Of a stretch of DNA of 64,000 nucleotides, positions 26,487-34,937 are shown in pieces; position 1 is the stretch's first letter, and each line of letters begins with the position of its first letter. The stretch comes from Austwickia chelonae (GTDB lineage Bacteria > Actinomycetota > Actinomycetes > Actinomycetales > Dermatophilaceae). Both the position numbers and the translations under genes were made by a program. The stretch spans positions 992,001 through 1,056,000 of the forward strand of contig NZ_CP031447.1 in assembly GCF_003391095.1 (NCBI RefSeq), read 5' to 3'. A model generated the notes under the pieces. The model saw only the letters and a program-made list of their open reading frames with translations, was not told where the DNA came from and ran no database searches.

Positions 26487-27593
26487 ATGCGTTCCATCGC
26501 GATCAAGGCCACAGCTGTGAGCGCCGTCGCACTACTGGCCCTGACTGCTTGCGGCAACTCCAGCCGGGAGACCGGGGCGTCCGCTGGTAGCGGTACCGCC
26601 AAGGGTTTCCCCGCCGATGCCATGGTGGGCGTCGCTCTGCCGGACAAGACCAGCGAGAACTGGGTCCTCGCGGGAAAGCTCTTCGAGGATGGGCTGAAAG
26701 AGGCAGGGTTCAAGGCTGACGTGCAATATGCAGCTGCCACCAATACCGTCGCTGACCAGCAGAACCAGATCCAGGCCATGGTGACCCGTGGCGCGAAGGT
26801 CATCTTTGTCGGCGCTAAAGACGGCAGCCAGCTCGGCACCCAGGCCAAAGCAGCCAAGGACGCAGGAGCGATCGTCGTGGCTTACGACCGCTTGCTGAAG
26901 GAGACGCCCAACGTCGACTACTACCTGGCTTACGACAACCGCAAGGTCGGGCAACTCCAAGGCAAAGCCTTGCTGGAGGGCATGAAGTCGAAGAAGGCGG
27001 ACGGTCCCTACACCATCGAGCTCTTCGCGGGTTCTCCTGACGACGCCAACAGCCAGGTCTTCTTCGATGGCGCTATGGACATCCTGAAGCCGGAGATCGA
27101 AAAGGGCTCAGTCGTCATCGGCTCCGGCCAGAAGGACTTCAAGCAGGCCACTACTGAAGGATGGAAGGCCGAGAACGCCCAACGTCGAATGGACACCATT
27201 CTGACCAGCACCTATGCGGCTGGTAAGACCCTCGACGGTGTGCTTTCCCCGAATGACACCCTGGCACGGGCCGTCATCACCTCGGCCCGTTCCGCTGGAA
27301 AGCCGATCCCGATCGTGACCGGGCAGGACTCCGAGGTCGCCTCGGTCCAGTCGATCATGAAGGGCGAGCAGTACTCCACGATCAACAAGGACACCCGTAA
27401 CCTCGTCAAGGCAGCCATCGACATGGCCAAGGCCCTGCAGAAGGGACAGAAGCCAGCGATCAATAACGAGAAGGACTACGACAACAAGTCCAAGATCGTG
27501 CCGGCTCAGTTGCTCGACCCGCACATCGTGACGAAGGCCAATGCCGCTGAGGAATACGCCAACGACCCCAACCTGGCTTCGTTGACGAAGTAG
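26487..27593 (+). CDS. ChvE-like sugar-binding lipoprotein
   Basis: A 368-residue periplasmic-binding-type lipoprotein with signal peptide and lipobox LTAC (Cys21). The mature part strongly recalls ChvE and related multiple-sugar/xylose binding proteins: VGVALPDKTSENW, AYDRLLKETPNVDYYLAYDN, IELFAGSPDDANSQVFFDGAM, LSPNDTLARAV, VTGQDSEVASVQSI and GEQYSTINKDTR. Likely ligands are aldoses such as xylose, arabinose or galactose, and the exact sugar cannot be read from sequence. It is the last gene of the operon, before a strong hairpin. Confidence 0.9.
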   Translation: MRSIAIKATAVSAVALLALTACGNSSRETGASAGSGTAKGFPADAMVGVALPDKTSENWVLAGKLFEDGLKEAGFKADVQYAAATNTVADQQNQIQAMVTRGAKVIFVGAKDGSQLGTQAKAAKDAGAIVVAYDRLLKETPNVDYYLAYDNRKVGQLQGKALLEGMKSKKADGPYTIELFAGSPDDANSQVFFDGAMDILKPEIEKGSVVIGSGQKDFKQATTEGWKAENAQRRMDTILTSTYAAGKTLDGVLSPNDTLARAVITSARSAGKPIPIVTGQDSEVASVQSIMKGEQYSTINKDTRNLVKAAIDMAKALQKGQKPAINNEKDYDNKSKIVPAQLLDPHIVTKANAAEEYANDPNLASLTK

Positions 27594-27643
27594 TACGGCG
27601 GTCTGTCGCGCATCCGGCAGATATGTCAGCGTCCTCACAGGCC

Positions 27644-27692
27644 ACACGCCAGCGGTGCCCGTCGGAGATTCCGGTGGGCACCGCTGGCGTGT
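27644..27692 (+). terminator. 17-bp hairpin terminating the sugar ABC operon
   Basis: A perfect 17-bp stem (27644-27660 and 27676-27692) with a 15-base loop lies 50 bases after the binding-protein gene. There is no T-tract, as is frequent for GC-rich actinobacterial terminators. Efficiency is inferred from stem strength. Confidence 0.7.
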
Positions 27693-27815
27693 TGGCAGAT
27701 CCATCGTGATCGAGAAGCCGCGGAGGGCATTCCTCCAGAGAGCCCCGCCTGGCTGTTCATCGACGCGATCCGGGCGGACGCACACGAGAGCCCACCGATT
27801 CGTTAGCCTTGGCAG

Positions 27816-29486
27816 GTGTTCAACAGCCTGTCAGATCGCCTCGCCGCGACCTTCAAGAACCTGCGCAGCAAGGGCCGTGTCACCGAGCGCGACCTGAATG
27901 CGACCATCCGCGACATCCGGGTCGCCCTTCTGGACGCCGACGTCGCGCTGCCTGTCGTACGGCAGTTCACTGGGCAGGTGCGTGAACGTGCGCTCGGCAG
28001 TGAAGTGCACGAAGCGCTCAATCCGGGCCAGCAGGTCGTCAAGATCGTGCATGAGGAACTGGTCTCCGTCCTGGGTGGACAGACGCGGAACTTGAACCTG
28101 GCGAAGAGCCCGCCGACCGTGATCATGTTGGTGGGTCTGCAAGGAGCAGGAAAGACCACGCTGGCTGGAAAACTTGGATACTGGTTGAAAGCTCAGGGGC
28201 ACACCCCGCTGCTGGTCGCCGCCGACCTGCAGCGGCCCAATGCGGTGACCCAGCTCCAGGTCGTCGGCGAACGAGCGGGAGCGCCGGTCTACGCCCCGGA
28301 GAAGGGCAATGTCGCGGGTAATGACGCCGCCATCGAGACCGGCTCGGGAACCCGCGGCTTCGGGAACCCGGTGCAGGTAGCTCGCGATGGTGTCGAACAG
28401 GCCCGGCGTGATCAGCACGATGTTGTCATCGTGGACACCGCAGGCCGACTGGCCATCGACGAAGAGCTGATGGCTCAAGCATCCGACATCAAGGACGCGG
28501 TTCAGCCTGACGAGATCCTCTTCGTCATCGACGCCATGATCGGTCAGGCTGCGGTCGACACCGCTACGGCCTTCCTGGACACCCTCGACTTCACCGGTGT
28601 GGTGCTCTCCAAGCTGGACGGTGACGCCCGCGGTGGCGCTGCGCTGTCCGTTGCCGGAGTCACCGGGCGGCCCATCATGTTCGCTTCCGTCGGTGAACAG
28701 ACCAAGGACTTCGAGGTCTTCCACCCCGATCGGATGGCCAGCCGCATCCTCGACATGGGCGATGTGCTGACCCTGATCGAACAGGCGCAGCGGGCCTTCG
28801 ACCAGCGCCAGCAGGACGAGATGGCGAGGAAGTTCCTCACCGACGAGGACTTCACCTTCGACGACTTCCTGCAGCAGATGTCGGCGATCAAGAAGATGGG
28901 TTCGCTGAAGCAGCTTCTGGGCATGATGCCAGGAATGAACCAGATGCGGGACCAGCTCAACGCTCTCGATGAGCGTGAGTTCGACCGGGTCGAGGCCATG
29001 GTGCGCTCCATGACCCCCTTCGAGCGCACTCACCCCAAACAGATCAACGGTTCACGCAGGGCTCGTATCGCCAGGGGCTCAGGGGTGTCGGTGACCGAGG
29101 TCAACCAGCTGCTGGAACGTTTCGGTGAAGCACAGAAGATGATGCGTCAGCTCCGTCGCGGGGGTGGCATCCCTGGGATGCCGGGTATTCCTGGTCTCGG
29201 TGGAGGGTCTGCCCGGAAGAAGCAACCCAAGAAGAAGGGTAAATCCGGGAATCCGGCGAAGCGGGCAGCGCAGGAGAAAGCTATGGTCGAACGCGAGGCA
29301 CAGGCCCGGGAGGCTGCCTTGCAGAATGCTTTCGGCGGACCGGGAGCGCTTCCCGAAGATGTCGCGGACCAGGGGAAAGCCCTCGGGATTGCCCCGGCAC
29401 AAGGAGCATCCTCCCAGAGCAGCGGGCCAGCAGGTCTTGATCCGGCATCTCTGCCCAAGGGATTCGACAAGTTCCTCAAAGGTTGA
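27816..29486 (+). CDS. ffh: Signal recognition particle protein Ffh
   Basis: SRP54 GTPase that binds signal sequences and SRP RNA. The 556-residue protein contains N and G domains (GLQGAGKTTLAGKLG, DLQRPNAVTQL, DTAGRLAIDEELM, SKLDGDARGG). The methionine-rich M domain carries GSLKQLLGMMPGMNQMR and the RNA-binding SRRARIARGSGVSVTEVNQLL. A long actinobacterial Lys/Ala/Gly-rich tail follows, ending KGFDKFLKG. GTG start at 27816. It ends at a 15-bp hairpin. Confidence 0.97.
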   Translation: MFNSLSDRLAATFKNLRSKGRVTERDLNATIRDIRVALLDADVALPVVRQFTGQVRERALGSEVHEALNPGQQVVKIVHEELVSVLGGQTRNLNLAKSPPTVIMLVGLQGAGKTTLAGKLGYWLKAQGHTPLLVAADLQRPNAVTQLQVVGERAGAPVYAPEKGNVAGNDAAIETGSGTRGFGNPVQVARDGVEQARRDQHDVVIVDTAGRLAIDEELMAQASDIKDAVQPDEILFVIDAMIGQAAVDTATAFLDTLDFTGVVLSKLDGDARGGAALSVAGVTGRPIMFASVGEQTKDFEVFHPDRMASRILDMGDVLTLIEQAQRAFDQRQQDEMARKFLTDEDFTFDDFLQQMSAIKKMGSLKQLLGMMPGMNQMRDQLNALDEREFDRVEAMVRSMTPFERTHPKQINGSRRARIARGSGVSVTEVNQLLERFGEAQKMMRQLRRGGGIPGMPGIPGLGGGSARKKQPKKKGKSGNPAKRAAQEKAMVEREAQAREAALQNAFGGPGALPEDVADQGKALGIAPAQGASSQSSGPAGLDPASLPKGFDKFLKG

Positions 29487-29493
29487 TCGGCGG

Positions 29494-29530
29494 CCGGTGT
29501 CCTCCCGAACGGTCCTCGGGAGGACACCGG
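29494..29530 (+). terminator. Terminator hairpin of ffh
   Basis: A perfect 15-bp stem (29494-29508 CCGGTGTCCTCCCGA, 29516-29530) with a 7-base loop lies 7 bases after the ffh stop. GC-rich, without a T-tract. Confidence 0.75.
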
Positions 29531-29639
29531 AGCTTGCTTCAGAAGGGTTGGCTCCCGCTCGTAGTCGTTCTGCTCAATTCGAGCGATCAGTAGGGAGTTC
29601 CACGCTTAGCTGCCTGGGAGCCGCGATAAGTTCGAGCCT

Positions 29640-30728
29640 ATGAGCGCTCCTGTGCTGCACGTCTCCGGCCAGATCCATGTCAGTGCCGACGAAGTCCGCG
29701 ACGACATCTGGGTCGTGGACGGCTGCATCAGTTACACGCCGCCGAATTCAGCAGCCGATGTCGAGACCGTTCATGGGCACGTCTATCCCGGTATGGTCGA
29801 TGCTCATTGCCATATCGGCCTGGAGAAACATGGCGCAGTTGATCCGCATCGTGCTGAAGCACATGCGCTGGCCGAACGTGACGCCGGTGTCCTCCTCATC
29901 CGCGATGCAGGGTCGCCGGCAGACACCCGATGGCTCCAGAAACGTGAAGACCTTCCCCGAATCATCCGTGCTGGACGCCACATCGCTCGGACTCGACGGT
30001 ACATCCCGAATTTCGCCCATGAGATCGAACCCGACCTGCTTGTCGACTATGTGCGGCAGGAGGCACGAGCTGGTGACGGATGGGTCAAATTGGTCGGCGA
30101 CTGGATCGACCGTGAACGTGGTGACCTGGGTATCTGTTGGCCGGTCGAGGTGCTCACCCAAGCTGTTACCGCCGCGCACGAAGAAGGTGCGCGAGTCACT
30201 GCGCACTGTTTCGGCGAACAATCTCTCGTGGACTTCGCTGCGGCAGGAGTCGACTGCATCGAACATGCCACAGGATTGGTGCCCGAGACGATAGACACAT
30301 TCGCTACGCAGAAGATCGCGATCGTGCCGACCCTCGTGAACATCCTCAACTTCCCAGATTTCGCAGCTGCAGGAAGACCCCGGTTCCCGAGCTATGCGGC
30401 ACATATGCTCGATCTCCACCGTCGCCGCTATGAGACCATCAGCGCCGCCCACGAGGCGGGGGTGTCGATCTACTGCGGTACCGATGCCGGCGGGCAGATT
30501 CCCCACGGGCTGCTGGCCCATGAAGTTCTCGAACTGTCTCGGACCAGGATGGGAGTTGAGGGAGCTTTGGCAGCTGCGACCTGGGAAGCCAGGCAATGGC
30601 TCGGTCGACCTGGGCTCGAAGAAGGCGCTGAAGCTGATTTCCTCGTCTTCCTCGACGATCCGCGAACGGACTTGCGCATTCTGGGCCGACCACATCGGAC
30701 CGTGCTGCGCGGTCGGCTCGTCCGGTGA
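29640..30728 (+). CDS. Amidohydrolase family protein
   Basis: A 362-residue metal-dependent hydrolase of the amidohydrolase superfamily. The N-terminal beta-sandwich leads to the metal motif DAHCH (54-58). Further ligands are visible in VTAHCFGE, DCIEHATGL and the late GTDAGG aspartate, and the barrel closes with ADFLVFLDDP and a C-terminal beta segment. The family covers imidazolonepropionases, prolidases and similar enzymes, and the substrate is not clear from sequence. A gene of this family commonly lies between ffh and rpsP in Micrococcales. Confidence 0.85.
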   Translation: MSAPVLHVSGQIHVSADEVRDDIWVVDGCISYTPPNSAADVETVHGHVYPGMVDAHCHIGLEKHGAVDPHRAEAHALAERDAGVLLIRDAGSPADTRWLQKREDLPRIIRAGRHIARTRRYIPNFAHEIEPDLLVDYVRQEARAGDGWVKLVGDWIDRERGDLGICWPVEVLTQAVTAAHEEGARVTAHCFGEQSLVDFAAAGVDCIEHATGLVPETIDTFATQKIAIVPTLVNILNFPDFAAAGRPRFPSYAAHMLDLHRRRYETISAAHEAGVSIYCGTDAGGQIPHGLLAHEVLELSRTRMGVEGALAAATWEARQWLGRPGLEEGAEADFLVFLDDPRTDLRILGRPHRTVLRGRLVR

Positions 30729-30802
30729 TTCCTCCGATGGGACGAGGTCTTCACGAGAACGCACCCAGGAACGGAGCTTCGCAACCAGCGACCGAGGAGA
30801 AC

Positions 30803-31741
30803 ATGGTCGGCCGCGCCATGAGCGCACAAGGCGAGCGGGTCCATGTAGCCACCGTGACCGCAGCGGATGTCGCGCCCTATCGGGTAGCGGTCGAAGGCTC
30901 TCGGAGCAGGCTGTCCCGGTGGAATCCTGTCGACCCACACGACCTGTCACGGCACCTGAGGTGGCAGTCCGGTGCGCACCGGACCTTTATCGTCCACGCT
31001 TCGGCACCGGAAGGCGATCACGACATCGTCGGCCGGATCAATGTGACCAATGTGGTGCGAGGCCGTGCTCTCGCTGCAGCGATGGGCTACGACGCCTACG
31101 ATCCCTACGCGGGTCGAGGGTTGTTTGCCGAAGGCCTGCGGCTCGTGGTCGATCTGGCTTTCGCGCCGGAACCGACCGGTATGGGCCTGCACCGTCTGGA
31201 AGCCTCGGTGCAACCGGGAAATGTGCGCTCGGCAGGTCTACTCCGCTCGTTGGGGTTCCGATTACGAGGGGAATGGCCGGAGTATCTGTGGCTGCCGGAC
31301 GAGTCCGGACGCCACGCCTGGCGGGACCACCTGACTTACGGTGTCCTCTCGTCGGAATGGCCTGCTCATCCCTATGCGGCTACGAGGCGACAGACGGTGA
31401 TCGTGGTACTTCCCGCAGGTGCGCTTGACCAGGCGAGAGGGAAAGCCGTCGGCGTTCAGCTGGGTGGAGAGCTCGGGGCTGTGGTCCTTGCTGCACAACA
31501 GTTGGAAGCGCTCGGGCCGGAGTCGGCTGCTCACTCGCTGCAGACAGCCGGCGCTGTCGTCCTGGAGGATTGCGCTGCGGCCCGACGGATATCGAATTCT
31601 CTGTCCGGAGGACGTTCGCCGCTCGTGCTCTCCGATGTGGAGTGGGCTGATCTCATGGGCGGGAGAGAGCCAGCGGGGACAGCCTCGGTCGCGTTACGTG
31701 CGAAGGCATGGTCGGTGGGCTCTTCCCTGCCGCACCCTTGA
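30803..31741 (+). CDS. GNAT acetyltransferase (RimJ-like) with C-terminal extension
   Basis: A 312-residue protein. Residues 10-185 form a RimJ/RimL-type GNAT domain, with GRINVTNVVRG, the acetyl-CoA loop region YAGRGLFAEGLRLVVDLAF and the C-terminal LHRLEASVQPGNVRSAGLLRSLGFRLRG. This group acetylates protein N-termini or small molecules. Residues 192-312 form an additional part (TVIVVLPAGALDQARGK..., AGAVVLEDCAAARRI..., LVLSDVEWADLMGG) that belongs to no family I recognise. ATG 30803 has GAGGAG upstream. A second start at codon 6 is possible. Confidence 0.8.
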   Translation: MVGRAMSAQGERVHVATVTAADVAPYRVAVEGSRSRLSRWNPVDPHDLSRHLRWQSGAHRTFIVHASAPEGDHDIVGRINVTNVVRGRALAAAMGYDAYDPYAGRGLFAEGLRLVVDLAFAPEPTGMGLHRLEASVQPGNVRSAGLLRSLGFRLRGEWPEYLWLPDESGRHAWRDHLTYGVLSSEWPAHPYAATRRQTVIVVLPAGALDQARGKAVGVQLGGELGAVVLAAQQLEALGPESAAHSLQTAGAVVLEDCAAARRISNSLSGGRSPLVLSDVEWADLMGGREPAGTASVALRAKAWSVGSSLPHP

Positions 31742-31793
31742 CCGGGAGAGACCAGGAGCGCGATGCCTCGGCGGCGCTGGTCCTATCCGGGAT

Positions 31794-32702
31794 TCATTCC
31801 GATCGTTCCATCTTTCCGGTAAGCCGATGCACCTGGTCGCTCAACGCGGCCGACATGGGGGTTAACCCCTGGGGTCCACCGATCCGGGAGGTGATCCCCT
31901 GGATCTGTCGGTCGATCTCATCGATGGCTGATCCAATGGCCGCGATGGCAGCTGCTGCTTCTCCTGCAGCTTCTTGTGCTGCTCGCACCTGTGCGTTGAT
32001 TCCGTCAGAGGACTGAGTGGTTTCGTTCGCGAGGTTCTTCACCTCACCGGCCACCACGGCGAAACCTCTCCCGGATTCGCCGGCGCGGGCCGCTTCGATG
32101 GTGGCATTCAAGGCCAGTAGCCGAGTCTGAGATGCCACGGCGGCGATGAGGCGTACAGCAGTTTCGATCTCGGCGCTTGCTCGTTCGAGTTCTTCCACCG
32201 TGGACCTGGCCTGTTCTGCTGACCCGACGGCCTGGCTGGTGGTCTTAGATAGTGCCCCTGCTGCTTCGCCGAGCTCGCGCGCAGCCCCGCTCAGACGTCC
32301 AGAGATGGCAGCGACTTCTTCGGCCACCTCGGTACGTTCGTGGTCGCGTAGCGTCAGTTGGGTGTCATGGGCGAGCATGGCCGCTCGCGCCGCATTGATG
32401 GCTTTGGCTCCGTCTCTGAATTGCCCGGGCATACCCCGTAGTAGCACTACCCGGTAGAAACGTCCTTCAGCGGAAGCTCTCAGACAGGCTTGGGTTTCTC
32501 GGGTGTAGGCCTCTAAGAGATCGAGAGCCGCGTTGACATGGTGTGCGAGTCGGGTAGCAGGCTCGGGTGCATGTAAGAGGATGACCCTGGCATCGAGGTC
32601 TCCTTGGACGGTGCGGGCCATGACCTGGTCGATATGTTCTATTGCTTCGACGAGGGAGCTCTCCTCTTTTGTCAGATGGATCGACTCCGTGTGTCTCATC
32701 AT
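31794..32702 (-). CDS. Soluble methyl-accepting chemotaxis signalling protein
   Basis: A 302-residue protein with no membrane segment. The N-terminal ~130 residues are helical, with a GDLDARV stretch and a region that may replace a HAMP domain. The rest is a chemoreceptor coiled coil whose tip reads [34 protein letters not shown], the CheA/CheW-contacting hairpin. The coil is short. The start (ATG 32702) overlaps the stop of the PAS-domain gene in ATGATGA, implying translational coupling. Together the two look like an Aer-type receptor split into sensor and signalling halves. Confidence 0.85.
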   Translation of the reverse strand: MMRHTESIHLTKEESSLVEAIEHIDQVMARTVQGDLDARVILLHAPEPATRLAHHVNAALDLLEAYTRETQACLRASAEGRFYRVVLLRGMPGQFRDGAKAINAARAAMLAHDTQLTLRDHERTEVAEEVAAISGRLSGAARELGEAAGALSKTTSQAVGSAEQARSTVEELERASAEIETAVRLIAAVASQTRLLALNATIEAARAGESGRGFAVVAGEVKNLANETTQSSDGINAQVRAAQEAAGEAAAAIAAIGSAIDEIDRQIQGITSRIGGPQGLTPMSAALSDQVHRLTGKMERSE

Positions 32703-33265
32703 GCAGCCCTGCGGTGTGCCGGGGTCGTGCGATGGATGAGATCCCATACGTATTCGTCGTAGGTGATGCCCCGATCGGCCAAGATCCCGGTGACCAGGTT
32801 CAGCCCGGCCGATGCTGCATCTCGACGGTGGGAGTGCCTGGCCTCTTCGACGCGCATGAGTCCGTAGAGTGCTTCGACCTCGGCGATGGCAGCACGTTCG
32901 GGAGAACGACGACTGGAGTGGTATCCGATGGTGTCTCCCGCTTGGTTGCAGGTCGGGGTCACGTGCGTGAGCACCCAGTAATATCCGCCTTCTCGCGTTT
33001 GGTTCTTCACGTAGGCGAAGATTTCCTGTCCGCGGGAAATGGTGTCCCAGAGCAGCTTGAACACTCCTCCCGGGCAGTCGGGATGGCGCACGATGTTGTG
33101 CGGAGCGCCGATCAATTCCTCTTCGCGGTACCCGCTGACTCGGGTGAAGACATCGTTCGCGTACGTGATGACACCCTTCAGGTCGGTTTTGCTGACGATG
33201 AGTTCGTCTTCACCGAAGGTGACTTCATGGGTACGCGGGGTAGAAGCAGATGCAGCAGATGGCAC
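32699..33265 (-). CDS. Aer-like PAS domain sensor protein
   Basis: A 188-residue cytoplasmic protein with one PAS domain (about residues 20-130) closely resembling the FAD-binding PAS domain of the aerotaxis receptor Aer: [52 protein letters not shown]. The Arg-His-x-Asp of the flavin pocket is kept, but the GEPW tryptophan of E. coli Aer is replaced (GQEIF). The C-terminal ~55 residues form a helical linker. GTG start with GGAGAAG upstream. It is coupled to the chemoreceptor gene downstream. Confidence 0.87.
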   Translation of the reverse strand: MPSAASASTPRTHEVTFGEDELIVSKTDLKGVITYANDVFTRVSGYREEELIGAPHNIVRHPDCPGGVFKLLWDTISRGQEIFAYVKNQTREGGYYWVLTHVTPTCNQAGDTIGYHSSRRSPERAAIAEVEALYGLMRVEEARHSHRRDAASAGLNLVTGILADRGITYDEYVWDLIHRTTPAHRRAA

Positions 33266-33403
33266 GGTTCTTCTCCGGAGGGTACGGCGGGGTGACGAGT
33301 GGATTCCGTGTTGTGCAAGTCGACTCGGGGAGCTCAGATGTGAGCGTTCGGTGTCGGTCGGTAGCTAAGGCGCGGTGGCTCCGCGCCGCTGGAGGTCTGC
33401 AGA

Positions 33404-33416
33404 TCTGGCAGAATGG
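33404..33416 (+). promoter_or_regulatory. Conserved promoter-like element upstream of rpsP
   Basis: TCTGGCAGAATGG here differs by one base from TCTGGCACAATGG at 36254-36266 upstream of rplS. Each contains a -10-like CASAAT and lies 120-160 bases before a ribosomal protein gene. No clear -35 is seen. Read as shared -10 regions of ribosomal protein promoters. Confidence 0.4.
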
Positions 33417-33545
33417 CATACGTACCCGTCTGCCCGAGCCAGACTCGCGCGGGCTGGACGCCTACACACCGAGTAACGGCACCCCGGCCTTATTCCATCG
33501 CCGGTCTCGCCGTGCTCATTCACAGAACAAGGAGAGACCACACTC

Positions 33546-34028
33546 GTGGCCGTCAAAATTCGTTTGAAGCGCATGGGCAAGATCCGTGCACCGTTCTACC
33601 GCGTCGTCGTGATGGACTCCCGCACCAAGCGGGACGGTCGTGCGATCGAGGAGATCGGCAAGTACCACCCCACCGCCGAGCCGTCGGTCATCGAGATCAG
33701 CTCCGAGCGTGTGCAGTACTGGCTGGGAGTGGGCGCCCAGCCCACCGAGCAGGTCCAGGCTCTGCTGAAGATCACCGGTGACTGGCAGAAGTTCAAGGGC
33801 GAGGAAGGTGCCGAGGGCACCCTCAAGCCTCAGCCGGTCAAGCCCTCCAAGAAGGACCTCTACGAGGCAGCTATGGCTGCAGCGGGCAAGGCCGACGAGG
33901 AGTACGAGAAGAAGGGCCCCACCACGGCCAAGAAAAAGGCCGCCAAGGCGGAGAAGTCCGAGGAGACCGCTGCTGAGGCTCCCACCGAGGAAGCTGCGGC
34001 AGAGGCCGACGAGAAGAGCGAGGCCTGA
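33546..34028 (+). CDS. rpsP: 30S ribosomal protein S16 with long C-terminal tail
   Basis: A 160-residue protein whose first ~85 residues are a standard S16 ([32 protein letters not shown] start, [18 protein letters not shown]). The remaining ~75 residues are low-complexity, rich in Lys, Glu and Ala, an extension common in Actinobacteria. GTG start at 33546 with AAGGAGAG upstream. It heads the cluster rpsP-khpA-rimM-trmD-rplS, with khpA starting two bases after its stop. Confidence 0.96.
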   Translation: MAVKIRLKRMGKIRAPFYRVVVMDSRTKRDGRAIEEIGKYHPTAEPSVIEISSERVQYWLGVGAQPTEQVQALLKITGDWQKFKGEEGAEGTLKPQPVKPSKKDLYEAAMAAAGKADEEYEKKGPTTAKKKAAKAEKSEETAAEAPTEEAAAEADEKSEA

Positions 34029-34030
34029 TC

Positions 34031-34273
34031 GTGCTCGAGGAAGCCCTCGAGCATCTCGTCAAAGGCATCGTCGAGCACGACGAGGACGTCGCTGTCAGGC
34101 ATCGTGAGCTGCGGCGTGGCGAGGTCCTCGAGGTGCGTGTGCACCCTGACGACCTGGGTCGTGTCATCGGACGCTCCGGTCGCACCGCCAGCGCACTGCG
34201 CACGGTGATGACCGCGCTGGCCGGAGGACGCCCTGTCCGGGTGGACATCGTCGACACCGACCGGATGCGCTGA
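34031..34273 (+). CDS. khpA: KH-domain RNA-binding protein KhpA
   Basis: An 80-residue single KH domain protein with the GxxG loop in VIGRSGRTASALRTVM, flanked by VRVHPDDLG and VRVDIVDTDR. KhpA forms a dimer with KhpB in Gram-positive bacteria and binds RNA affecting cell division. The genomic position between rpsP and rimM is the usual one. GTG start, two bases after the rpsP stop. Confidence 0.93.
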   Translation: MLEEALEHLVKGIVEHDEDVAVRHRELRRGEVLEVRVHPDDLGRVIGRSGRTASALRTVMTALAGGRPVRVDIVDTDRMR

Positions 34274-34295
34274 GTATCCCGGTCAACTGTCTCTG

Positions 34296-34334
34296 CCTCA
34301 GGGGCACGATGCCGTAGGTGTCGTGCCCCTGAGG
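34296..34334 (+). terminator. Hairpin between khpA and rimM
   Basis: A perfect 14-bp stem (34296-34309 CCTCAGGGGCACGA, 34321-34334) with an 11-base loop lies 22 bases after khpA. It may end the rpsP-khpA transcript or attenuate read-through into rimM-trmD. No T-tract follows. Confidence 0.65.
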
Positions 34335-34418
34335 TCTGCCCGCCTGTCCAAAGTGATATCGAGGCTGGCGCCTGCTTAGCAGGTGGGCAGTCCCCTGAAC
34401 TGGCACGAGGAGTGAATC

Positions 34419-34925
34419 GTGGACACCGTGGTGGCCCGGATCGGCAAAGCCCATGGCCTTCGTGGGGAGGTCACCGTTCAGATCCATACCGACGACCCGG
34501 AGAACAGGCTCACACCCGGTGAGGTCTTCACCATCGAAGGGCTCGCCGACATCGCCGAACTGACCTTGGCCACGGTCAGGGTGCACAACGGCACCTGGCT
34601 GTTGGGTTTCGAAGGACACTCTGACCGTAACGCTGCCGAAACTCTACGTGGCGGACGTCTCGTTCTCCCTGCCGGTGAGGACGACGGCGAAGGTTGGTAC
34701 GAGAATGAACTCATCGGCCTGAACGTGTTCTCCGCCTCTGGCGAACAGATCGGCCAGGTCGCCGGATTGGAACTGGGCGCGGCCCAGGACCGGCTGGCTG
34801 TCCGACTGGATGACGGTCGCACCGGCTCTGTTCCCCTGGTGGAAGCCCTGATCCCGGTCATTGATCTGGAACAGAAGCGTGTGGTGGTCGACGCACCGGA
34901 CGGCCTGTTCGATCTGAATGGCTGA
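34419..34925 (+). CDS. rimM: 16S rRNA processing protein RimM
   Basis: A 168-residue ribosome maturation factor acting on the 30S head with S19. The N-terminal RimM domain starts VARIGKAHGLRGEVTVQIHTDDPE, and the C-terminal PRC-barrel includes LIGLNVFSASGEQIGQVAGLE and VPLVEALIPVIDLEQKRVVVDAPDGLFDL. Both are complete. GTG start at 34419. trmD follows 12 bases after the stop. Confidence 0.95.
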   Translation: MDTVVARIGKAHGLRGEVTVQIHTDDPENRLTPGEVFTIEGLADIAELTLATVRVHNGTWLLGFEGHSDRNAAETLRGGRLVLPAGEDDGEGWYENELIGLNVFSASGEQIGQVAGLELGAAQDRLAVRLDDGRTGSVPLVEALIPVIDLEQKRVVVDAPDGLFDLNG

Positions 34926-34937
34926 GGCAGGCAAAGC

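Noticed and set aside
27831-29033. Minus-strand 400-codon frame within ffh
   Set aside because: Antisense to the conserved Ffh GTPase gene; no plausible start site or domain.
29748-30950. Minus-strand 400-codon frame across the amidohydrolase gene
   Set aside because: Antisense to a complete enzyme with all metal motifs; composition is that of a shadow frame.
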